Shown: positions 44,520-52,753, numbered from the stretch's first letter. The stretch is DNA of 64,000 nt from UBA6144 sp964399165 (GCA_964399165.1 CAYNPO010000007.1:1-64000); one strand, 5' to 3'. The notes: a model not told the origin generated them from the letters alone. Numbers and translations: made by a program.

Positions 44520-45338
44520 CTAACTCTTGTCGCGCCCCAACCAATGGGTGACTTCCGCCCCCACGAAGAAAATCACGGCGGAGTAATAGAGCCAAAGCAG
44601 CAGGACCACCACGGACCCGGCGGCGCCATAGACCGAGCCCACCAAACCACGCCCAAGATAGAGGCCCAGCACGTACTTGCCCAGGCTGAAACCCAACGAA
44701 GTGGCGGCGCCGCCCCACAAGGCGTGTCGCCAGCGCACGGGGGCATCCGGCAGGTAGCGGAACAGGGCCGCGAAGCCCATCATGAAAATGGCCCACGTGA
44801 CCGCGAAGTCACCCAGCTGCCACAATCCGGGAACGGCATGGAAGAAAAACGCAAAGGCGGTATGGGCCAGCAGTGAGAGAATGGCCGCCAGCACGAGCAC
44901 GGCCACCATTCCCACCGAGAGCAACCTTTTATGGATCCACGGCATGATGCCCTTGGGGAGGTTGTCCACCGTCCCCCACACCACGTTCAGGGAGGCGTGC
45001 AGCTGGGCGAAGGCGCTACTGGCGGAAAAGGCCAGGGTCAGGAGTCCCAGCATGCCCGCCCAGCTGGCGGTGTGGGGCCGGGCGTTCACGTCTCCTAGGA
45101 TGGCCCGCACGGCGGCGCTGGCTTCGTCGCCCATGAAACGGTCCACCTGAGTCATGAAGACCGCGGGCAGGTCGAACCCCACCCAGCCCACCAACCCGAG
45201 CACGATGAGCAGCGACGGGGCGATGGCCAGCGAAGTGTAAAAAGACAAAGCCGCCGCTTGGCCGAAAATGTCGTGTCGGTGGCAGCGGCTGGCCAAGGTG
45301 GGCAAGCCTTCACGGATAAAAAGACGCAAATCGGACAT
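44520..45338 (-). CDS. YihY/BrkB family membrane protein, tandem paralogue
   Basis: A 272-residue protein with the same plan as its neighbour (ALSFYTSLAIAPSLLIVLGLV, SASSAFAQLHASLNVVWG, AAGSVVVLLLWLYYSA). ATG 45338 matches the family N-terminus; the longer frame crosses a terminator hairpin. The pair is separated by 61 bases and looks like an old tandem duplication. Confidence 0.93.
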   Translation of the reverse strand: MSDLRLFIREGLPTLASRCHRHDIFGQAAALSFYTSLAIAPSLLIVLGLVGWVGFDLPAVFMTQVDRFMGDEASAAVRAILGDVNARPHTASWAGMLGLLTLAFSASSAFAQLHASLNVVWGTVDNLPKGIMPWIHKRLLSVGMVAVLVLAAILSLLAHTAFAFFFHAVPGLWQLGDFAVTWAIFMMGFAALFRYLPDAPVRWRHALWGGAATSLGFSLGKYVLGLYLGRGLVGSVYGAAGSVVVLLLWLYYSAVIFFVGAEVTHWLGRDKS

Positions 45339-45362
45339 GGCCCTTTTTAACCCGGCCCAAAG

Positions 45363-45385
45363 AAAAAGGCCCCTGATAGGGGCCC
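45363..45385 (-). terminator. Intrinsic terminator after the 56-residue protein gene
   Basis: GGCCCC (45368-45373), loop TGATA, GGGGCC (45379-45384). Read on the minus strand the stem is followed by TTTTTC, so it ends the small gene at 45409-45579 and isolates it from yihY. Four T on the plus side also allow weak reverse termination. Confidence 0.82.
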
Positions 45386-45408
45386 TTTTCGCGTTGCTGG
45401 AAGGGCAA

Positions 45409-45579
45409 TCAAGCCGCTTTTTTGTCCTTGGCTTTCTGGAAGGCGGTGATGTCCACCACGTTGCCACCGTGCTCGTTGGACGAGGTCACGCTGATGCCGC
45501 CTTTCTTGCTGGCCATCAGGTTGGCGTGGTTCAGGGCCTTCTGCTCTTTTTTCGTCAGCTTCTTCTTGGGACTACTCAT
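45409..45579 (-). CDS. Small basic cytoplasmic protein, 56 residues
   Basis: ATG 45579 with a perfect AAGGAGG site 5 bases upstream, ending TGA at 45409-45411 and followed by its own terminator. The product is lysine-rich at both ends (SPKKKLTKKEQKAL and QKAKDKKAA) with a polar middle (GGISVTSSNEHGGNVVDIT). No signal peptide or membrane segment. The dedicated ribosome site and terminator argue strongly that it is expressed, perhaps highly. A nucleic-acid-binding role is only a guess from its charge. Confidence 0.75.
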   Translation of the reverse strand: MSSPKKKLTKKEQKALNHANLMASKKGGISVTSSNEHGGNVVDITAFQKAKDKKAA

Positions 45580-45755
45580 GGAATCCTCCTTCGGATTGCT
45601 CCAGGGCTCACAAAACTTTTCGGCAGGAGAATGACAAAACCTGAGTTAACTCGTCAAAAATCCATGTTTACGGCTATTTGCGCCGTAGTCATGAATAAAA
45701 CCAGGAGACAAAGCCGCGGGACTTCGTTACAAAAAACCCCTGCTTTCCTTCATGT

Positions 45756-45830
45756 CGGGGTGTAGCGCAGGGGTAGCGCACTTGCTTGGGGTGCAAGAGG
45801 TCGCAGGTTCAAGTCCTGTCACTCCGACCA
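45756..45830 (+). tRNA. tRNA-Pro (GGG)
   Basis: A 75-nt tRNA. Acceptor CGGGGTG pairs CACTCCG with one G-U; anticodon stem CTTGC/GCAAG with loop TTGGGGT (anticodon GGG); T-arm CAGGTTCAAGTCCTG; discriminator A and encoded CCA. First base C1 is typical of bacterial tRNA-Pro. Confidence 0.96.
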
Positions 45831-45847
45831 TTTTTTGGAAATAAATG

Positions 45848-45873
45848 AACCGTCCGCGAGGACGGTTTTTTTA
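45848..45873 (+). terminator. Intrinsic terminator after tRNA-Pro
   Basis: AACCGTCC (45848-45855), loop GCGA, GGACGGTT (45860-45867) followed by a T-run. It abuts the stop of the convergent response-regulator gene. Confidence 0.9.
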
Positions 45874-46242
45874 TGCCCGCCCCTCTGAAACGCAGTTGCG
45901 CACAGTTTGGCAAAAAGTCTTCAGCTCGAAGGGCTTGCGCAGATATCCGTCCACCTTCAACCCGTCATCTTCCCGCTCCCAACCGCTCACCACAACGATT
46001 TTGGAACGGCGCCAGGTGGGATGGGCACGCAGCTGGTGGACGAGCTCGATGCCGGGCAAATCGGGCAAGGATAAATCAAGGATGACCAGCTGGGCGGGAA
46101 TGGGGGACTTCATGGCCTCCAGGGCCTGCCTGCCAGTGGAGCAACAGGCGGTCACTTTGAAACCTTCACGCGCCAAGGCCTGTTCATATAGGAACCGGAC
46201 ATCCGCGTTATCTTCCACGATCAGCACAGACTTGAGCGCCAT
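45871..46242 (-). CDS. Receiver-only response regulator
   Basis: A 123-residue single REC domain. Acidic pocket E10/D11 (VEDN), phosphorylation site D56 (LDLSLPD), switch residue S86 and conserved K103 (LRKPFE). No output domain, so it would act as a CheY-type or Spo0F-type phosphorelay/adaptor protein. ATG 46242 has GGAGGG four bases upstream. No histidine kinase gene is nearby, so its partner is unlinked. Confidence 0.92.
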   Translation of the reverse strand: MALKSVLIVEDNADVRFLYEQALAREGFKVTACCSTGRQALEAMKSPIPAQLVILDLSLPDLPGIELVHQLRAHPTWRRSKIVVVSGWEREDDGLKVDGYLRKPFELKTFCQTVRNCVSEGRA

Positions 46243-46535
46243 TAAACCCTCCATTCGGGAAACCGGTTTGTACGGAGGGAAAGTCCTGATGTCAAAAAGC
46301 CACCACCTCCCCATTTCCCACTGGGGGAGAAGTGGGCCTCATCTTCGCGCAAGATGGATTCTGCGCTTTTTTAGGTTGAGATTCAGGAAGTTAGATAAGA
46401 AGTGGCGGATGTCAGGGTGTTCATAGACTCCTCATTCATGAGGAATTCCTTAAAGGTTCTTGGGGAAATCTTTTGACCATCTTCATCTCTGTCCAACTGT
46501 TCCCAAATCGAGCGAAGGGCCTTATTCCTCTCTTT
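46243..46535. other. Intergenic region with two small hairpins, no gene seen
   Basis: Between the divergent response regulator and lytic transglycosylase genes. CCCACT at 46318 pairs with AGTGGG near 46331, and CATCTT pairs with AAGATG around 46338-46354. Both are short and could be chance. It must hold both promoters; no clear -35/-10 pair was found. Confidence 0.35.
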
Positions 46536-47822
46536 ATGAAGATTCTATTCACACTTTGCCTGCTCACTCCCCTCTTGGCGTCCGCGGTGGACTGGTCCAA
46601 TCCCCGGGTCCGCTGCCCTGAAGAAGTGTTGCCCCAGGGGTTTGCGTGCCCTGATCTGAGCCAAGTGGAGAACGTGTTCAATGATTTCCCTGCGGACATG
46701 CCGGAGGCAGAACGGGACACCTGGCGATTGCGCCGGGCCAGTGACCTCAAGCTGTGCCAACACCGGGAAGTCCTGCGCCGGGAATCCGTGCGGGCCGGCA
46801 GCTTCACCCCGCTGCAGGTACAGATCGCTTGGATGGTGACCCAAGGAGGCGAGCAGGCCCCTGAGAAACTCGCGGCCGTGATGGAGGCAGCCCGCCGAAC
46901 GCGCATGCCCCCGCACGTACTCCTGGGCGCGATCACGCAAGAGTCCCTCCTGGCAAACCTTGGCGTCTCACCTGACGGCGGCAACTACTCCTGTGGCATT
47001 GCTCAGCTCAACATCAGCGAGTGGTGCCAAGGACTCATGTCTCTGCCCGCAACCGAGCGCGCGCGTCTGGGCTGGCCCGCACTTTCCTGCGCCGGCGTGA
47101 GTTCGTCGTTGGTGGCGCCCTTCTACGCCATCGCGCGCACCCGTTTGAACGGGCGTCCCGCCTACCGCATCACCGCCTCCGACTTCGCGGGCATCGCGCT
47201 CGAGAATGTGGTGAGCGGTTTCCCCCCGGCCAGCGAGGCCACACAGGCCTTGCGCTACCAGGCCGTCACCTCGTTCATCCAGAACTGCCAGGATGTGAAG
47301 CTCGGCATTGCCTTCAAGGCCCAAGTGCTGCGCCACCTTTTCGACCGTCACGTGCCCGGGGCACTCAAGCGGGCCGAGACATACCCCCAAGGCCAAACCT
47401 TCGCGCGCAGCTGCGCTGAGCCCTACTCTTCTCCCTATTATCCCCTACACACGGGATGGTTACTCGCCGTAGCCGCCTACAACGCCGGCCCCAACGTGGC
47501 GAAGCTGGTGGAGCACTACTACCAAGTGCAAGGGGGAGTTTTCCCGGCCATGACCCCCACCGATCTTATCGAGGCCCTCCATTGGGGCGGTCGCCACCGC
47601 CCGGGCACCTTGCGCGTTTACTTCGAAGGACAAGACGGCGTGACCCGCTCACAGCCTTGGTACAAGAGCTGCGTGGTGCAGAGGCATGTGGCCCGCGTGG
47701 TCCAGCACGTCTCACAGGCGGGCGTGGCGCTAGCCGCACCCATCGAACTCGCGCCGTGCACCCAGAACTCCGTGCCTGCGTTCCGGCAAAACTCGAGTGG
47801 AGTGAAAGAGCCGACCCTCTGA
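46536..47822 (+). CDS. Secreted SLT-type lytic transglycosylase-like protein
   Basis: A 428-residue secreted protein. After the signal peptide (LFTLCLLTPLLASA), residues 125-330 carry a lysozyme-like fold: VLLGAITQESLL with catalytic Glu136, CGIAQLN in the position of the usual GxxQ motif, and AYNAGPNVAKLVEHYY (314-329), the classical SLT closing motif. It probably cleaves peptidoglycan in the periplasm or in another cell's wall. The ~110-residue N-terminal and ~95-residue C-terminal regions with extra cysteines are unassigned. ATG 46536 chosen for the signal peptide. Confidence 0.85.
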   Translation: MKILFTLCLLTPLLASAVDWSNPRVRCPEEVLPQGFACPDLSQVENVFNDFPADMPEAERDTWRLRRASDLKLCQHREVLRRESVRAGSFTPLQVQIAWMVTQGGEQAPEKLAAVMEAARRTRMPPHVLLGAITQESLLANLGVSPDGGNYSCGIAQLNISEWCQGLMSLPATERARLGWPALSCAGVSSSLVAPFYAIARTRLNGRPAYRITASDFAGIALENVVSGFPPASEATQALRYQAVTSFIQNCQDVKLGIAFKAQVLRHLFDRHVPGALKRAETYPQGQTFARSCAEPYSSPYYPLHTGWLLAVAAYNAGPNVAKLVEHYYQVQGGVFPAMTPTDLIEALHWGGRHRPGTLRVYFEGQDGVTRSQPWYKSCVVQRHVARVVQHVSQAGVALAAPIELAPCTQNSVPAFRQNSSGVKEPTL

Positions 47823-47898
47823 GTTTTTACGGGGAGTTAGGTCGAGGAAAATCTCCCTTGACCTAAGAGGCCAAAAACACGAATCTTATCAACAGGTT

Positions 47899-47975
47899 GC
47901 ACCCGTAGCTCAGTTGGATAGAGTATCAGCCTCCGAAGCTGAGGGTCGTGAGTTCGAGTCTCGCCGGGTGCGCCA
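47899..47975 (+). tRNA. tRNA-Arg (CCG)
   Basis: A 77-nt tRNA. Acceptor GCACCCG pairs CGGGTGC; anticodon stem TCAGC/GCTGA with loop CTCCGAA (anticodon CCG); T-arm with GTTCGAG; discriminator G and encoded CCA. A TTGACC at 47858-47863 is a plausible -35 box but the -10 is weak. No clear terminator follows. Confidence 0.96.
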
Positions 47976-48147
47976 TTTTCATCCTCTCCCCTCAACTCCT
48001 CCTCACCCACTAACCGCATCCAAACGTCTGTCTACTCTTTAGACAGTACAGGTCATTTTTTCACGCCATGCGGGGAGTGACCCCAAAGTCGTTTCCCCTT
48101 TTCGCATAACCATGACGAAGACTGCCAAACGCATAAAGGAGATCTGC

Positions 48148-48693
48148 ATGAAACTTTCATTGCTCGTTGCGAGCTTTCTACTCTCTTCAGCGGCTACCAG
48201 CGTATTCGCCGGTGAACAAAGGGTGTCCGGCCGGTTGGGCCAACTGAACTTGTTGATCGACGGCTCCGGGACCTCTTTTGGCGTTAACAACGTCCAAATC
48301 GACATGGCCACGATGAACCGCTACGAGATCGGTCAAGGCAATGGATACTTGCAGCTCAAGGATTCCCGCATCGATCGCACCATTTATGACGCCAATGGGG
48401 ACCACATCCCCGTTACCATGTGCCACAAAGTGGGCTACGTGATGGGCGAAGACCTCGTCCTCGACGTTGGCCGCAGGTCCGTCATCGTGAGCGGCGATAC
48501 CCTCAACCCCGCTCCCGCTAACTGGGTCAGCTCCGCCACGCCCTGGATTTCTGGCCACGTGCAAGTCCAGGTCTATTACCAGCAGATGGGCTACCACCAG
48601 TGCCCGAGCCCCATCGATGGCCAGATCCCCAACGGAGAACTCTCCCACATCGTCTTTGTGGCCGGGGAAGGCCAGATCCGTACTTCACGCTAA
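48148..48693 (+). CDS. Secreted protein of unknown function
   Basis: A 181-residue product from ATG 48148, preceded by AAGGAG. A signal peptide (SLLVASFLLSSAATSVFA) and a mature all-beta-looking domain (GQLNLLIDGSGTSFGVNN, RSVIVSGDTLNP, VQVQVYYQQ) with only two cysteines (TMCHKV, HQCPSP). No family recognised. A terminator-like hairpin follows. Confidence 0.68.
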   Translation: MKLSLLVASFLLSSAATSVFAGEQRVSGRLGQLNLLIDGSGTSFGVNNVQIDMATMNRYEIGQGNGYLQLKDSRIDRTIYDANGDHIPVTMCHKVGYVMGEDLVLDVGRRSVIVSGDTLNPAPANWVSSATPWISGHVQVQVYYQQMGYHQCPSPIDGQIPNGELSHIVFVAGEGQIRTSR

Positions 48694-48702
48694 TCATTCT
48701 TG

Positions 48703-48725
48703 GGGAGGTGGGGTCTCCACCTCCC
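48703..48725 (+). terminator. Terminator-like hairpin
   Basis: Nine-bp stem GGGAGGTGG (48703-48711) with CCACCTCCC (48717-48725), loop GGTCT, ten bases after the stop at 48693. The T-run is poor (ATTCTTCC), so it may be a Rho-aided or 3'-end-stabilising hairpin. Confidence 0.5.
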
Positions 48726-48852
48726 ATTCTTCCCCTTCAAGTAAGTCCACTGGTGCCCCGCCTCTCGCGGTGGGCTAAGCTAGTTTCCATCGCCGTTCAA
48801 CCCTCTTTTGTCTAAGATTTGTTGGTTATCCACCAACACCCAAGGAGGGTTC

Positions 48853-49443
48853 TTGAGACATTCGACCGCCATCGCTTTCGCGCTGGCACTCGCCGCCACG
48901 TCCGCCGTGGCCCAGACCGCGCCCACGGCCCCAGCGGCTACCGCGCGTCCCAAAAACAAGGGCCTCATCGGCCACAGCATGGATAAAGACGGGCAGGGCG
49001 GCTTTTACGGCATGGCCGGCTGCGGCCTCGGGGCCGTGCTTTTCGGGGAAACCGAAAGCCGCTTGGGCCAAATCCTCGCCGCCACCACTAACGGTCTCTA
49101 CGGCAACCAAACTTTTGGCATGTCCTCTGGCACTTCCCAGTGCGTGCCCGAGAAAGGCGAAAGCTCCGCCTCCGTCCGCCGCAACATGGAACTCTTCGTG
49201 GTCACCAACCGCGAGGCCCTCGCCAACGACGTGGTGAAAAGCCAGGGCGAAACCATCCTCGCCGTCTCCGAAATCATGGGTTGCAAGGACAGCGAGTACC
49301 TGGGTGCCAAGCTTCAGTCGCGCTACGAGCAAATCTTCGAGCCCGCGGCCCACGCCGACGTCGCCGGCCGCATGGTGGACACCGTCCTCACCGACCGCTA
49401 CCTCTTCGAAAACTGCACCTTCAAGCAAGGACCCCAAGCATGA
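48853..49443 (+). CDS. DUF3015 family secreted protein, TTG start
   Basis: A 196-residue protein. The TTG at 48853 has AAGGAGG four bases upstream and gives a standard signal peptide (IAFALALAATSAVAQ); a TTG further upstream has no ribosome site. The mature domain shows the DUF3015 pattern GCGLGAVLFGE, QILAATTNG, QTFGMSSGTSQC and GETILAVSEIMGC. Function unknown. Its stop overlaps the next DUF3015 gene as ATGA. Confidence 0.85.
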   Translation: MRHSTAIAFALALAATSAVAQTAPTAPAATARPKNKGLIGHSMDKDGQGGFYGMAGCGLGAVLFGETESRLGQILAATTNGLYGNQTFGMSSGTSQCVPEKGESSASVRRNMELFVVTNREALANDVVKSQGETILAVSEIMGCKDSEYLGAKLQSRYEQIFEPAAHADVAGRMVDTVLTDRYLFENCTFKQGPQA

Positions 49444-49898
49444 AAACCATCATCGCTACAGCACTGCTTCTTAGTGCCTCCGCTTTCGCCGCCAAACCCT
49501 ACGGCACCGCCGGTTGCGGCCTGGGCAACATGGTCATCGGCAAAGGGGATCCCCAGATCCTCGCCGCCACCACCAACGGCACCGGCACCCAGACTTTCGG
49601 CATCTCCTCCGGCACGTCCAATTGCGTGACCGCCAGCGAGCAGACCGCCCGCATCCGCAACTTCATTGAGGCGAACTATGAAAGCTTGGTAACTGAGATG
49701 GCCAAAGGGCGCGGCGACTCCGTCACCACCCTGGCGTCCTTCTATGGTTGTAAATCGGACGTGTTCGCCAGCCAAATGCAGGGGAACTACGACATCGTTT
49801 CCCGTGCCGGCGGAAGCGCCACCCGGCTCATGGTGGGGATCAACACCCTCATGGAAGTCTCCCCCGAGCTCGATACCGCCTGCACGCGTGCTATTTAA
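49440..49898 (+). CDS. DUF3015 family secreted protein, tandem paralogue
   Basis: A 152-residue compact version of its neighbour: signal peptide MKTIIATALLLSASAFA, then GCGLGNMVIGK, QILAATTNG, QTFGISSGTSNC and DSVTTLASFYGC. The conserved cysteines align with the first copy. ATGA overlap shows translational coupling. A terminator-like hairpin lies just after its stop, within the next gene. Confidence 0.85.
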   Translation: MKTIIATALLLSASAFAAKPYGTAGCGLGNMVIGKGDPQILAATTNGTGTQTFGISSGTSNCVTASEQTARIRNFIEANYESLVTEMAKGRGDSVTTLASFYGCKSDVFASQMQGNYDIVSRAGGSATRLMVGINTLMEVSPELDTACTRAI

Positions 49899-51717
49899 GA
49901 CACTCCGTTCTTGGCCCCCCCTTTGGGGGGCCCTTTTCCTCCTCTCCTCACCATCCTGGGCCCAAAACTGGCGGGATCCCCAATGGACCCGGCTGCTGCA
50001 TTATCGGGATGGCCTCTTCGGCCTCGAATCTGAGGCGGACGGCCCGTCTTTCTTCCTGAGCCACGACGGTAAGCACTCGCCTGAGGCCGAGTTGAAGGCC
50101 CTCATAGCCTCGCTGTCGCTCCAGGAGCCCGACGAGGCGAAGAACGTCCACTGCCGTTTTCCGGCCCGCCTGCGGTGGCTCAGGGAACGGGGCCATACCG
50201 TGCCCCCCGCCCCGATCCCCTGTACAAAGCTCGAGGCGTTCCGCGCGCGCATGTCCGCACGTTCCGTCGCCGTCGTGTTTTCCTCATACTACTTGAACAA
50301 TCCCGCTTCGAGCTTCGGGCACACCCTCATCCGACTGGGCAAGCACCCCGGAACCGACGCCGAAGACCGCACCGCCATGGAGCTCTTGGATACGGGCATC
50401 AACTACGGCGCCCTTACCGGCGATGCGGGACCGCTGCTCTATTCGTTGGGCGGCCTCACCGGATTTTTCATCGGGACCTTCGACGCCATCCCGTATTACT
50501 ACAAAGTCCGGCTCTACAACGACTACGAGTCCCGCGACCTTTGGAGCTACCACCTCGACCTCAGCGAGGCGGAGACCACCATGTTGGTGGACCACCTCTG
50601 GGAGCTGGGTCACACCCACTTCGATTACTATTTCCTGAAGGAAAACTGCTCCTACCACGTGCTGGCGGCACTGGAGGCCGTGCGGCCGTCCCTGCGCTTG
50701 GTGGAGCGCCTCCCGAGGCTTTACACCATCCCCTCGGAGACGCTCAAGGCCCTGCACGCGGAGGGCCTGGTGCGAAAGACCAGCTTCCGCCCCTCCCCCG
50801 CCACCCAGTTCCAACATCAACTCGGGCTCCTGGATGCCGACGAACGCCAACAAGTGGAAGGATTAGTTTATGCCGGGAAGGCACCCTCCGCGCTCTCTCT
50901 CGACCGGCGCGCCCTGATCTACGACACCGCCCTCAGCTTGATCGACTTCAAGCACGCCAAGGAACTGGCCAAGCTGGACGGCAAAGGCCTTCCCATCAAA
51001 AAACCCATCCTGTTGGGCCGCTCGAAAATCCCGGTACGCAGCCCGGATCTGGATTTCTCGGCCAAAATGGAGCAGGCACCTCACCTGGGACACGGTCAAA
51101 AGAGGTTGATACTGGGAGCGGCACAACGGGACGGGCGCCAGTACATGGACGCCGAATGGCGTTTTGCCTTCCACGATCCGCTGGATAATGACACCGGTTA
51201 TCCACCCCGCACCCGACTGGAAGTGATGAAGGCGGTGGGACGCACTGACGGCGTGAACCACCAGTTGCGGGAACTGCTGCTGGTCGATGCCTCCTCCCTG
51301 GGGCAATGGGACCAATTCAGCCGACCGCTCTCCTGGAAGGCCCGGCTGGGGCAATGGCAAACCCGTCATGATGGCGAGGATCTGACCAGTTGGGGCTTCA
51401 CCGGTGGAGCGGGCTACGCGCGCCCCATTTCTCTCCTTACCCCCTTCGCCATGCTCCACGGGGAGGTTGCCCACGTCCCCGAGAAAGTCCACCGCGGAAA
51501 GTTCGCTTGGGGCGCGGACGCGGGCCTCTTGGCAGAGTTCACCCGCAGCTGGAAGTTCCAGTCCCTGCTGGAGTGGCGGGCCAAGCCCTGGGATGAGTCC
51601 CGCGTCGCCAACGAGCTGCGCTTTTCCAGCGCCGCTTACGGCTTGGGGGTATTCCACCATGCCTACCTGGTCGACGGAACCTCGGAAGCCGGCATAAAAT
51701 CCCTTTTCTACTTCTGA
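49888..51717 (+). CDS. DUF4105 domain-containing envelope protein
   Basis: A 609-residue protein from GTG 49888, overlapping the DUF3015 gene by 11 bases. The signal peptide (LWGALFLLSSPSWA) leads into the DUF4105 region with VVFSSYYLNNPASSFGHTLI, YSLGGLTGFFIGTFDAIPYY, SRDLWSYHLDLS and FDYYFLKENCSYHVL, a His/Cys set typical of the NlpC/P60-like DUF4105 family. The C-terminal ~220 residues alternate like an outer-membrane barrel and end in YF. Two neighbours on each side are also envelope proteins. Strangely, a strong hairpin followed by TTTT sits inside its signal-peptide coding region. Confidence 0.85.
   Translation: MLFKTLRSWPPLWGALFLLSSPSWAQNWRDPQWTRLLHYRDGLFGLESEADGPSFFLSHDGKHSPEAELKALIASLSLQEPDEAKNVHCRFPARLRWLRERGHTVPPAPIPCTKLEAFRARMSARSVAVVFSSYYLNNPASSFGHTLIRLGKHPGTDAEDRTAMELLDTGINYGALTGDAGPLLYSLGGLTGFFIGTFDAIPYYYKVRLYNDYESRDLWSYHLDLSEAETTMLVDHLWELGHTHFDYYFLKENCSYHVLAALEAVRPSLRLVERLPRLYTIPSETLKALHAEGLVRKTSFRPSPATQFQHQLGLLDADERQQVEGLVYAGKAPSALSLDRRALIYDTALSLIDFKHAKELAKLDGKGLPIKKPILLGRSKIPVRSPDLDFSAKMEQAPHLGHGQKRLILGAAQRDGRQYMDAEWRFAFHDPLDNDTGYPPRTRLEVMKAVGRTDGVNHQLRELLLVDASSLGQWDQFSRPLSWKARLGQWQTRHDGEDLTSWGFTGGAGYARPISLLTPFAMLHGEVAHVPEKVHRGKFAWGADAGLLAEFTRSWKFQSLLEWRAKPWDESRVANELRFSSAAYGLGVFHHAYLVDGTSEAGIKSLFYF
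49913..49937 (+). terminator. Terminator-like hairpin inside the 5' coding region of the DUF4105 gene
   Basis: GGCCCCCC (49913-49920), loop CTTT, GGGGGGCC (49925-49932), then CTTTT. It lies 15 bases after the DUF3015 stop and 26 bases inside the DUF4105 frame. It could attenuate read-through so that the DUF3015 proteins are made in excess. Confidence 0.5.
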
Positions 51718-51724
51718 GAGGCCC

Positions 51725-52558
51725 ATGCGAAATCTCCTGTCGATCCTTTGCATTCTCACCTTCGCGAGCGGGTGCACCCACCTCTTCTACCAGCCCACGC
51801 CCTACCAGTATTTCGACCCATCGACACAAAAGATCCCTTACCAAGACGTGTATTTCCCCTCCCGCGATGGCACCTCCCTGCATGCCTGGTTTTTCCCCGC
51901 CAAGGACAAACCTCGTGGCACCATCGTGCACTTCCACGGCAATGCCCAGAACCTGAGTTCCCACTTCGTGGGTCTTCTCTGGGCCACCTTGCATGGATAC
52001 AACTACTTCATTTTCGACTACCGCGGTTATGGCAAATCCGGTGGCACACCCTCGCCGGCCAAAGTGCACGAGGACGCGTTGGCGGCGCTGGATAAGGGGT
52101 ATGAGTTTCACCGTACGCATGGGCGTGGTGTCTTCGTGGTCTACGGCCAAAGTCTGGGTTCAGTTGTTTCCCTCAGGGCCGTCCACGACTTCGGCCAGGA
52201 CCGCGTGGACCTGCTGGTGCAGGACTCGGCCTTCTCCTCCTACCGGCAAACGGCCTTCCACATGTTGACCAACCGCTGGTTCACCTGGCCTTTCGCGCCG
52301 GCAGGCTGGCTGCTCGTCTCCGACTCCTATGCCACGACAGATCTGCTTCCACGCACCATCCTTCCCACCCTGGTGGTGGTGAATGCCCAGGACTCCATCA
52401 CGCCCCCCAAGTTCGGTCGGCGCATCTACGACTCGATTTCATCCCCCCGGAAATGGTTCTGGCGGACCAGGGGGGGGCATATCGGGGTCTTCCACCATGA
52501 GGGTGGTCAGAAGTGGCGGCGCAAGTTCATCGCCCTGCTGGGATCACTCGGAAAATGA
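51725..52558 (+). CDS. Lipoprotein alpha/beta hydrolase
   Basis: A 277-residue protein with lipobox FASGC, so lipid-anchored. The hydrolase core has IVHFHGNAQN (oxyanion region), FDYRGYGKSGG, and GQSLGS with the nucleophile serine; the Asp and His of the triad are probably in NAQDSITPP and GGHIGVFH. It resembles the ABHD13/BEM46-like family. Starts 8 bases after the DUF4105 stop with GAGAGG upstream, so it ends this operon. Confidence 0.86.
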   Translation: MRNLLSILCILTFASGCTHLFYQPTPYQYFDPSTQKIPYQDVYFPSRDGTSLHAWFFPAKDKPRGTIVHFHGNAQNLSSHFVGLLWATLHGYNYFIFDYRGYGKSGGTPSPAKVHEDALAALDKGYEFHRTHGRGVFVVYGQSLGSVVSLRAVHDFGQDRVDLLVQDSAFSSYRQTAFHMLTNRWFTWPFAPAGWLLVSDSYATTDLLPRTILPTLVVVNAQDSITPPKFGRRIYDSISSPRKWFWRTRGGHIGVFHHEGGQKWRRKFIALLGSLGK

Positions 52559-52651
52559 GGCTAACCCCTGGGCCCCAAAGGCTTTCCCATCATCGCTTAA
52601 AACCCAAAACCCCTTCGCTTTTTTGAATGATAGTTCGGGCCTGGACTTCCG

Positions 52652-52657
52652 TATAAT
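52652..52657 (+). promoter_or_regulatory. -10 box of the riboswitch operon
   Basis: A perfect TATAAT. The -35 region is weak: no good match at 16-18 bases, with TTGAAT at 52623-52628 too far upstream. The predicted start near 52663 coincides with the 5' edge of the riboswitch. Confidence 0.6.
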
Positions 52658-52663
52658 GTCCAA

Positions 52664-52753
52664 CAAGTGGGGAGTAGCCGCCTCCTGAGGGAGGACCACC
52701 GCCGTCAATACGGGCCACAGGCCCCGGCGCTGGTTGAAATGGCGAGACCATAG
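52664..52753 (+). promoter_or_regulatory. yybP-ykoY manganese riboswitch
   Basis: Matches the class in sequence and fold. The 5' signature GGGGAGTAGC is at 52669-52678. P2 hairpin: CCTCC (52681-52685)/GGAGG (52690-52694). P3: CGCCG (52700-52704)/CGGCG (52725-52729) with inner GGGCC/GGCCC. The conserved metal-site strand GTCAATACGG is at 52704-52713 opposite CCCGGC. The 3' signature GGCGAGACC is at 52741-52749. P1 closes GTGG (52667-52670) with CCAT (52748-52751), and CAAGT/ACTTG may extend it. The Lactococcus reference has GGGGAGUAGC, GUCAAUUCG and GCAAGACC in the same order. The ribosome site GGAG (52767-52770) is just downstream, so Mn2+ would probably control translation. Established ligand: Mn2+. 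Confidence 0.88.

Noticed and set aside
45643..45652. Palindrome GAGTTAACTC upstream of tRNA-Pro
   Set aside because: Only 10 bp, isolated, and no matching promoter arrangement; likely chance.
47837..48019. Minus-strand open frame reading GAPGETRTHDPQLRRLIL
   Set aside because: It is the antisense of tRNA-Arg; this phrase is a well-known spurious translation of tRNA genes.
50175..51188. 337-residue plus-strand frame inside the DUF4105 gene
   Set aside because: Arg/Pro/His-rich and out of frame with a well-supported gene.
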